From: Neospora caninum Liverpool
Taxonomy: Eukaryota; Apicomplexa; Conoidasida; Eucoccidiorida; Sarcocystidae
Length of the DNA: 64,000 nucleotides
NCBI RefSeq assembly: GCF_000208865.1
Contig: NC_018389.1
Location: forward strand, 1,860,001-1,924,000
Direction: 5' to 3'
Both the position numbers and the translations under genes were made by a program. How positions within the stretch are numbered: the first letter of the stretch is position 1; each line of letters starts with the position of its first letter. The notes beneath the pieces are model-generated. The model saw only the letters and a program-made list of their open reading frames with translations. It searched no databases and was not told the DNA's origin. Positions 55,801-64,000 of this stretch are shown piece after piece.

Positions 55801-58465
55801 GCGGAGGAAAGCGCAAGAAGAGGAGAGTCTCGTTTCTGCGAGGCGAAAACGCTCTCTCCAGAGAAAGGCGCGAGCTCAAAAAACTGACGAGAAACGATGA
55901 AAATCGGCACGCAAAGAACGAACGCCCCACTCCCCCGGCGGAAGGAAACGCGAGAATCGCCGAAAGAGGAGAAACGAGCCTTTACACGTGCCTCTCGGCG
56001 CTTTCTCGACCCCGGAAGTGGTCCTCTGTACATACTGAGAGAAACCGCACTCTATAAATAAAAACGCGTCGTTCTCAGTTCCTCAGGCGTCGTCGGGAAG
56101 CAAAGAGGGAGAAAACGAACGGTGCAAAACAGATGTGAAAGAAACTCCCTTCCTGGAGAAGAAAAATCGCGCGAGTTCCTTCTCGCGAGAGCGGTTTCTG
56201 AAAAACTAAAACACTCCATGACCTCTCAACCCCCCGCGGTGACACTAGCATGTTTACTGGCACTTTTGGCGGGGGTGAGACGGGGAAAAAAAGGACGCGA
56301 AAACTCTTCGCTATATAAGCACGATTTCTGCGCAAAGGTAGAAAAGCCTGCGCCTTCCATCGTGGCGTATAGACTTAAATCTTAAAAGTTTCGGACGGAG
56401 AAAAGAAACGCTGAAAGCGAGGTTTAAGGTGTAAAGAAAACCGTTCGTACCGCGTTCTTTGCGGCACTCTTCCTCTTTCCGTCGCGCCTCAAACAGCACA
56501 CCTCTCGGCAACCCATTTTGAGAGGAGCGCGAGTGTCTTGCTCGCTCCCTCAGCCTCACTTTTCTTCTCTCCCTCCTTCTTGTGATTTCTGTCCTTCTTT
56601 CTCGGGGTTTTTGTGCCTTGGCTGGAAGCCTTCCGGCCTGTTTGGAGACCAGAAGACGGGCCAGAAAATCCAGCTTTCCGAACGCGCCCGACTCTAGACA
56701 GCGGGAGACTCTCTCACCGAAGGAAAGAGAGCGCACCGCAGAGAGACTGCGCGCCGCATAGAGACTGCGCGCCGCAGAGAGACTGCGCGCCGCAGAGAGA
56801 CTGCGCACCGCAGAGGCGGCTTTCCAGTCCAAAAGGTGAAACAGGAAACAGTGTGTCTATAGATGGCCTATGGGAGCGTTGCACATGAAACAAAAGCGAC
56901 GCGAGAGAAAAAGATACAGACAGAGAACGAAAGAGATGGAGGTCGCCGAGGTCGAGGTATCGATGTCGACGGCGACACAGAGGGCCTTACCAGTCGCGAG
57001 CAAATCAGCTCCGGGACGAAGATTCCACTGGAAGACTCTCGCCGCGAGTGCGTCAACGGGTGGTGCGACCGCTTTGCCGGCTCTGACTCGAGAACGGTTT
57101 TCACAACGTTTCGAGGCGGAGAGAGAGCAGAAGGAGAACGGTTTCTCAGAGTCGCGAGTTCCAGAAACTGAGGAGTTTCGGCCGTTCTCAAGAGAACGAC
57201 TGACGCTCTTGCAAGAGAAAGAGAGGCGTTCAGGCTCGCTCTCGCCATCCACACAGCGTCCTTGCTGTGCGTGTGTGTGACTGTACGCACCGTGTCTGGG
57301 GGCACTGTCTCTTTTTTCCTGGGCTTTGTCGCTTTTCGCTTCGAACTTTGTCTCCTTTCAAGGGGGAACGCCGCATTTTCAAACAGGCGACAGCCGAATC
57401 GCAAAAGTGTCTGTCTCCTTTTCGCCCCTCCTTCCTCTCTGTTACACTCAGAGCACAGCGGTCGCTTGTTTGCGGCGCCAGGCGACCTGTCTCTCTTCTT
57501 TCACACCGCGTTTTCCTCTTTTTCACCTTCTCCACTTTTCTTCTCTCTCACCTTTCGACGCGGGTCTGGGATCGTTTCTGGAAACGGGACACCACGCGCG
57601 CTCTCTCGCGCCCTTCGCCATCCGGCCTCGCTCTACCTCGAGAATCTTCTTCGCCATCTCTCGCCTTGTTCTCTCTCTCTTTCCGCGTTTCGCTGTCTCG
57701 GGGTGTGCACCGGAATTTCCTTGGCTTCCGCCGTGTCTTCCCCGTTCCCCTCTTTCTGTGCGCGCCGGAGGAGAAGAGCACTTTTTTGCGCGAGAACTAA
57801 CGCGATCTCCTATTTCCTAGTACACCGGGCCCAGGGACGTGCTCTTTCTATTGTAAAGAACTCGGTTTCAACACCAAACCGGTTTCGGCGTCTCTCTCTC
57901 TTGCGCGGTCTGATTCAGCTCGCCTCTCGCGCTGGACTTTGAAACAAAGTTCCTCAATTCTCTTGCCTTTCTGCCTCCCTCGCTCACGGCGATTCTCTTC
58001 GTGACGGTCCTTTTCTCGCCACAAAAACAGTAATCACAACGCCTTGAGCGAGTCGGCAATCTCTTTGTTTTCCCCAAACGGAGTTTCGTCTCTGATAAAA
58101 GGACAACATCGACGACCGCCGAATCGATCTTCTTTCTCGCAACCCCCCCGCCCGGGGAAGTTTTCAAGAGAGACGCCGGCCGTCTCTTGTCTTCTTCCAA
58201 ATTTTGAAACTTCTGAGTCGCACGCAGCTCCTCTCCTCTCACTGCTTCACCGTGTACAAACCGCGCGGTATCTCTCCGCATGCATCGCCATCTACAACGA
58301 GATCCCCATTTGTGCACGCACATTCTTTCGCGCTTCCCGCCGGGGTTGTTGCCCGACTCGCCACCTCTCTCCTTTTCTCTCAACGCCACCTGTGTGCTTC
58401 GTGCACTCCCGCGCGTTGGTGCCCTTCTGTCTTTATCTGGAACGAGGGAAACCGAAAACCGCACC
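52839..58465. promoter_or_regulatory. Divergent region between LUC7L3 and RFC2
   Basis: 5.6 kb. The left part may include a LUC7L3 5' intron and first exon: on minus, TTTTAG at 54073-54078 is followed by an ATG-bearing stretch and a GTACTT donor after 54016. 53287-53370 has TA-rich repeat. 57280-57800 is C/T-rich and would be the RFC2 leader region; its 226-codon open frame looks like skew rather than a gene. An 18-bp minisatellite lies at 56733-56813. Confidence 0.5.
56733..56813. repeat. 18-bp minisatellite, 4.5 copies
   Basis: Unit GCGCCGCAGAGAGACTGC, starting at 56733, 56751, 56769 and 56787 plus a partial copy. On minus it would read (SLSAAR)n inside an open frame with no other support. 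Confidence 0.95.
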
Positions 58466-58932
58466 ATGGAGGCGCACATGAACCCTCGCGAGTGCGCAGA
58501 TGAAAATCTGCCTCCCGACAATCGTGGAAAAGAAGACGCGTCGCCGACAACTCTCGACTCCATCTGGATCGAAAAATACAGACCCGAAACGCTCGACGAT
58601 GTCGTGGGAAACGATCAGGTTATGCGCCGGCTGCGCATCATCGCAAAAGAGGGAAACATGCCGCACCTCATGCTCGCCGTAAGCCACCGTTTCCCCTTCA
58701 AATCGCGCTAGGGCTCATCACCCTCTTTTACACAGGCACTTTAAGTATTTATATGCACGGTCGCGTAGTTTGTGAGGTATGCAAGAGAGGGGAGTCCGTG
58801 CCTCGTGTCACGCAGCAGCGCGCACCTCGTGTCTCCCTCACTTCTTGTCATCTTCACAAATCCGCCCAATATAAGTACACGTACATATGCATAAATATAT
58901 GTACGCATACGCATTTGTATATATATATCGAA

Positions 58933-58967
<35 letters not shown>

Positions 58968-61900
58968 GTATATCAGAGTGTCTCCCTGGGTTGGTAACGT
59001 GTGTGTCTGCGCGTCTGCGCTGTGTCGTTGTGGTTTGGATATCGAGCGCATTCTTCCTGGACCAGCAAAGGCGCGTTTGTTTCCTGGAAAGACGCACGCT
59101 GTTTGTTGCATCTGTCCTGCGCAGGGACCGCCAGGGACGGGGAAGACTTCCAGTGTGCTCTGTCTCTGCAAGCAGCTGCTGGGTAGCCGGTGGCGAGCAT
59201 GCACGCTGGAACTCAATGCTTCCGATGAACGGTAAAGATGAAGGATTGGCCTGGAACCCACGTCTGTTCTGTATTTGTACACATACGTATATGCGAGCAC
59301 CTACAGATGCGTGCATATATACAAATATCGACAACACACGTGCACACGACTACATGTGCCACAGGAGGTTATATACATATAAATATGTATACAATTGTCA
59401 TACATATACGTGTGTATGTGTATCTAGAGAACAGTGGTATTGTCACACTGTCAGAGCTACATATGTATATGTGTATGAAGATATAAGTATACGCATGTTC
59501 ACGGGTCTCTTTGTATAGATATACATGCATAAATCGAGATACTTTGGTGGCTGCATAAATGAAGTTGGGAAGAGGAGCTCTCATCGTGGCTCCGTTCCGT
59601 GATTCTTGTCTCGTTCTGCTGTCTCTGGTTTCGTTCTCTGGAGGCGTTTGCGGGTTTGTTTTCGTTTTTCAGCACGATCGACGTCATCCGCGAGAAAGTC
59701 AAGCATTTCGCCAAGGAGAAACGCGACCTTCCACCTGGAAGGCACAAGATCGTTATTCTCGATGAAGTCGATGCCATGACAGAAGCTGCCCAGCAGGTAA
59801 GCTTCTCGCCAAAAACATGTATATGAATCAAGTTTTTACACATAGATGCCTTGTTTTCTTAAAGCACTTATGCGAGTATGTGTGACTATTTGTATATGCA
59901 GAAATGTGTTAATGTTTAGTGCACGGCAGCATGCACGCCGGTATTTTCACGTTTGCCTACAACCGCGTTTATATGCATGAATGCATCGGTGTAGCAGCAT
60001 GTCAGAGTAAAGGCGCGCTATGTAGGCAGGTTGCTAGCTTCGGCAGAGAAAGACGCACCCGTGCATGCGCATTCTCATAGGAATCGATGTTTATAATTGA
60101 GAGGAGATGAAGACGCAGAGGGACTGAAACGTCCCTGCATAAAGAACTGCCACACACACGCACACCGTCGCTGCGCGTATATCTGAAGTAGTGCGTGTTT
60201 GTAAAATACAGACGTATTGGGGCAAGAACGAGAAGCAGCGACGGAGAAAGAAGAGGGAATTGGATATCTTTTTTTGGACGCAGTATCAACACATTGGTTT
60301 TGGGCTTCTTTGCTCGGGCGGAAGAGAGAGAGAGTCTGGGTTTTCCCGGCGAGTTCACGTGCACCGGCGTCGCTTGTGCTCTGTCGTGTGTTTTTCTCGT
60401 GGCGTTGGGGTGTCTGTACACAGGCGCTTCGTCGAATCATGGAGCAATTCAGCGACACCACTCGCTTCGCGCTCGCGTGCAATTCCTCGGCTTCTGTCAT
60501 CGAGCCGCTGCAGTCCCGGTGTGCAATTCTTCGCTTCCGCAAACTGGACGATGCCCAGGTCAGGCAGGCGTGGCGCTCAAATCGAGACAGGGCGCGGAAG
60601 AGAGGCGAGACGGGTTTTTTGGTGTCTCGCACCCCTCAAGCTCGATCGTGCTTTTCATGACCGTGTGAAGTGAATGAAGTGTAGAGGCGTCCAGCGTCGA
60701 GAGAACCCCCCCAGACAGGCGACTTCTGGTGGTGAAGGAGAAACGAACGCGAGATAGCCAGACACCCGGCGCGACACAGTCGCACATAGGGAGCGCATAA
60801 ACTGCGACAAATTGGAGAACCTGGACGGGTTTGGGAGAGACAAAGAACCGGAGAAAAACGCAGAGGGGTGAGACGAGACGGACGAGACGACTCCGAGAGC
60901 AATTCAAAGTGATGCATGTTTTCCGGGGGTGCCTGCAGCTCGTCCGTCGTCTTCGCCAAGTGTGTTCGATGGAAGCTGTGCAAGTGACCGACGACGGCAT
61001 GGAGGCAATTGTCTTTTGCGCCGATGGAGACATGCGCAGTGCTTTGAATAACCTGCAATCAACTGTCTCCGCGTTCGGAATCGTCAACAGAGAAAACGTC
61101 GAAAAGGTCCGTCGTCCTCGCAGAACCGAGACGCGAGCTTTGCCACGCCCCCTGTCCCTTCACACAGCATCTGCACACATATCTACGTAGCTACAGATGC
61201 CTATGTATATCTCTGCGTATACGTATATATATGTATGTGTATATGTACATACAGAGATATGTGGTGGAAGCGCTGTCAACCAGCAGGTCTCCGTTGACGG
61301 GGAAAAGGCTTCTCGTTCGCTCTCTTATATATATCTGCTTGTGTGGCGCCACGAGCTGTAGACTGCATACATCCGTAAAGATGTGTGTGTATCTGTATGC
61401 GTATTGTTATTCACGGGTTGCGTTTGTCTCTCGTAGCGTGTGCCTTGAGTCGCAGATCATCGCCGATCAGCGCCACAGCCACATGCATAGTCGATACACT
61501 TTTGGTCGGTTGGGTGATTGGTCCTTGATCTGTGTGTCGCGTGTGTTGATTCAATGGGAATTCCCGTTTCAGGTGTGCGACAATCCACCTCCAGAAGCCG
61601 TGCGCGCGATGCTCCTGGAGTGTTTGGCGGGGAAGTGGCGGGCGGCCCACGACATTGCGACCGAGTTGCTTCATCGCGGCTACACGCCGATGGATGTGGT
61701 GTTGACGACGCGGTCGGTGCTCAGCCGCTTCGACAACGAGTGCAAAGAGCACATTCTCCTCGAGTATCTCAAAGTGAGAATGTGCACACAGAAGCGCAAG
61801 AAGAGTTTGGCACACAGCTCACAGCGCCTTTGGAGAGCCTCAGCCCTAAAAATCTATGCTGGAACAAAGTGGTGATATCCATGTGTTCATATGTATGTAT

Positions 61901-62816
61901 ATATATATATATATATATGTAGTTCTCTACAGTACGTGCGCGTAGTCAATCTAGGCGTGGCCACAGCGCATCTCGGAAAATGTCAAGGATATACAAGATA
62001 TAAATATGAATGATGAAGACCTCTGATTTGTCTTGAATTTTGTACTTTTCTCTTCGCGTGCCTTGTTTCCCCAGTATGTCGGCCTCACACACATGACTAT
62101 GGCGTCTGGTCTCAGCACCCCGCTGCAGCTCGAGTAAGTCTCAAGCAGACGTTTTTTGAGGGAAACGCGCGGCTGAATTGCATGCACGGCTCTGAGTTGC
62201 TGGGAAAAGATTCGTCGAGAACTGTCAGCGGCTCGAAGTCCGTTTACGAAGTGTGGCGTCTGCTATCCGCACATGCCTACTTGCCCGGAGGCGCGCAAAC
62301 GCCTAAACCAGTCTCACACATTGGCAGAGTCCACGAGTGCGCCTTCGCCTCTCTGTACAGACAGCTGTCTGTGGGGGGTTAGCGGCGATTTAATGGGGGT
62401 GTGTGCGGCAGAGAATCAGAGACTTTCCCTCGGCAACCCCGTTCTTGCTAGTGTAGCCGGTTCTCTGTCGAGGCGACGCGCGCAGGGCTGCTCTGAGTTC
62501 GAGATTCAGGTTTCGCATTAAACAGGACGCGCGTTTAGACGTGCGGTGTTTCCGCTACGCTCAAAGATGCTGTTTTTTCTCGAAGATGGTGAACACCGCG
62601 CATGCCCGCCAAACAGTTTGTGCTGTAACTGCGGGGCACTAGTGAATGCGTGCTTCCCGGACTGGCGCGTTTCTGTCATCGCTCCCGTTTCTCCGTTCCT
62701 CCTCTCCGCACTCCATGAGGCTCGCCTTCCGTTCGCTGGGACTTCTCTCTCTGTGCTCTGTCTACAGCAAGATGCTCGCGAACCTCTGTCGGGTGTCGCT
62801 GGTCCTCCCAGCGTAA
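58466..62816 (+). CDS. RFC2: Replication factor C subunit (human RFC2 / yeast Rfc4 type)
   Basis: A small subunit of the RFC clamp loader that places PCNA on DNA. Eight exons: 58466..58678, 59125..59231, 59673..59796, 60424..60558, 60939..61106, 61573..61773, 62075..62133, 62768..62816; 1056 nt, 351 residues, phases all close (human RFC2 is 354). The start ATG sits in CACCATGG. Motifs in order: [16 protein letters not shown] (RFC box II); Walker A GPPGTGKT (72-79); ELNASDER; Walker [11 protein letters not shown] (Asp137, Glu138); SRC motif with the arginine finger at Arg180 in [23 protein letters not shown] sensor 2 region; and the collar domain ending [14 protein letters not shown]. Key residues are intact. 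The match is to RFC2 rather than RFC4/RFC5 ([22 protein letters not shown]). It runs divergently from LUC7L3. Confidence 0.97.
58917..58972. repeat. (TA)n microsatellite
   Basis: TA tracts in RFC2 intron 1 (58679-59124). Confidence 0.95.
61896..61918. repeat. (TA)n microsatellite
   Basis: TA tract in RFC2 intron 6 (61774-62074). Confidence 0.9.
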
Positions 62817-63671
62817 AATCGCACGTTTCTGGCCGTTTTGGGCCGCACCCAAATGCGCAAGTGGGCGCACGTGTCTCTGGAGGGAAGTGTTTTGGTGGGA
62901 CCACTCTTTGGGCGCGATGGGTGCATTTGTGTTTCTACCCTTTTTTGAAAAGCAAAGGTGACTCTCTTGGCATCGCACACATCGAGCTTCAATGCAGCCC
63001 GGCAGATCAGGACACAGGACGGCGTCTCCATCCGGCGGTATCCCGCACTACGGGGGGGGGGGGGGGGGGCCGGGGGCGTTACTGGTCGGCGTGTACACAT
63101 ACCCATACTAGACGGATATGTACTCAGGTTTTTGTGCGACTAATCGGCTCGCTACTTTAAGCTTTTCGGTCGGTTGTTTCCCATTGAGCCTCGAGCTCTC
63201 TCGCTGATAGGGGCTGGTGCGCCACCCTCCCCGAGTGGAAGGCAGTGAACCTGTTGGACAAACAGAGAGGAGCCGGCGCTTCCCAAGAGTCACTATGCGG
63301 CTCAGCGGACCGCCCGCCATGCCGGGGTAGAGGCCGCCCTTGTGTGGACTTTGTGAGAACATCCAGAACTGGCATTGCGGGCAGCGACAGAAAGTCTGAA
63401 GCGTACTACACTTCGATTGTTGGGTGGTAGCCTCCGGTACATACATCCCGGAGACAAGCTACCGTGAAACCCTAGAGACTAGACTTTGAGAAAACCATAA
63501 CATGTAGACACGGATAACAACACTACATTGCTTCTCTCAGGAGCACTGGAAAGAAAATCGTGGCGCGTCTCAGACGTTCTTGCGCGCACACGTGTTCACA
63601 CACCTTTACATCTCGGATCCCACATTCAGACCTGCATGTGTCTCCAACATCGGAGCGGCGGTGGCGATCGG
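62817..63671. other. Convergent spacer with poly-G run
   Basis: This lies between the 3' ends of RFC2 and the proline-rich gene. It contains 18 consecutive G at 63052-63069 followed by CC and five more G. No conserved ORF is seen. Confidence 0.6.
63052..63069. repeat. Poly-G run of 18
   Basis: Uninterrupted G homopolymer on plus, about 240 bases past the RFC2 stop codon. The exact length in an assembly is unreliable. Confidence 0.95.
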
Positions 63672-64000
63672 TCAGAACCACTTTTTTTTCTTCTTTTCTT
63701 CCACAGCCAAAACCGTCTGGTGGTGCGCGACTGGAACGTGCTGCACTTTTTTGGCTGGTGGAGGAGGCGGAGGAGCCGGGACGAACACCGGCACTGGCAT
63801 CGGAGGAGGTGGCGGTGGAGGCATGGGCATAGGAGGAGGTGCTTGCTGAGGCAAATACACAACCGGAGAAGGGATGGGCACTGGCTGAGAAATAATCTGG
63901 ACTGTTGTAGGCTGGGGCGGCATCATCGGCGCGGCCGCCTGCATAACTGGGGCCACCGGCTGCATAGGTTGTGCGATTGGCGCGGGCGCGGGCGCACGAG
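63672..64000 (-). CDS. Proline-rich protein, C-terminal 108 residues (5' part beyond window)
   Basis: The frame is open from the right edge to TGA at 63672-63674. It reads Ala/Pro repeats (APAPAPIAQP), then Gln/Pro/Met-rich sequence, then PMPMPPPPPPPMPVPV, VFVPAPPPPPP, and a distinct end KKVQHVPVAHHQTVLAVEEK followed by KKKKWF. Proline runs like these can bind profilin, WW or SH3-type domains. Tails of this kind also occur on apicomplexan cytoskeletal proteins, but I do not recognise this one. Only the last exon, or part of it, is visible, so the family cannot be told from this window. Confidence 0.62.
   Translation of the reverse strand, partial: RAPAPAPIAQPMQPVAPVMQAAAPMMPPQPTTVQIISQPVPIPSPVVYLPQQAPPPMPMPPPPPPPMPVPVFVPAPPPPPPAKKVQHVPVAHHQTVLAVEEKKKKKWF

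Noticed and set aside
57262..57942. 226-codon plus-strand frame upstream of RFC2
   Set aside because: Composition is that of a C/T-rich leader (Leu, Ser, Phe, Arg) with no conserved segment, and two other frames are open at the same place.

Overview
The window is nuclear DNA of an apicomplexan parasite of the Toxoplasma group (Toxoplasma gondii or a near relative such as Hammondia or Neospora). The reasons are: GC-rich, arginine- and serine-rich genes with many GT-AG introns; long charged or low-complexity insertions in conserved proteins; (TA)n microsatellites in many introns and spacers; copies of the coccidian TGCATGC promoter motif; CCCTAAA telomere-like units; and an intron-embedded fragment whose translation I recognise as the C-terminus of Toxoplasma-type cytochrome b. 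There are no bacterial, phage or CRISPR features.

Layout, left to right: (1) 1-2524, minus: mitochondrial cysteine desulfurase NFS1, running off the left edge. (2) 4797-5120, plus: possible 107-residue gene. (3) 8084-13867, plus: DRC11/IQCA1, an IQ plus AAA protein of the axonemal nexin-dynein regulatory complex. (4) 15465-17220, plus: SEC61 beta. (5) 18903-21535, minus: a five-exon, 191-residue protein I do not recognise. (6) 23691-27408, minus: nuclear poly(A)-binding protein PABPN1. (7) 30451-36075, plus: a single-exon 1874-residue Myb/SANT-type protein with a long repetitive charged tail. (8) 37311-43653, minus: a six-exon 1291-residue protein with a RAD21/REC8-like kleisin C-terminus. 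(9) 47338-52836, minus: the LUC7L3-type U1 snRNP factor. (10) 58466-62816, plus: replication factor C subunit RFC2. (11) 63672-64000, minus: C-terminus of a proline-rich protein, cut by the right edge.

The multi-exon models were built by hand. Introns were placed at GT-AG sites, and every junction was required to keep phase and to join family-conserved sequence. The models of NFS1, SEC61B, PABPN1, LUC7L3, RFC2 and the unknown gene close in phase throughout. In DRC11 the exon 2 to exon 3 junction is less certain. In LUC7L3 the 5' end is uncertain.

The genes are mostly independent housekeeping functions: Fe-S cluster assembly, ER translocation, mRNA 3'-end and splice-site factors, replication clamp loading, chromosome cohesion. 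The clear specialist is DRC11, expected to act only in the flagellate male gamete. I found no convincing new multi-gene system. The most noteworthy items are the cytochrome b-derived insertion in an NFS1 intron, the divergent kleisin, the DRC11 ATPase with an intact Walker A but altered Walker B, the two-codon first exon of SEC61B, the recently expanded repeats and PP1-type docking motif in the Myb protein, telomere-like units inside introns, and the unrecognised 191-residue gene.
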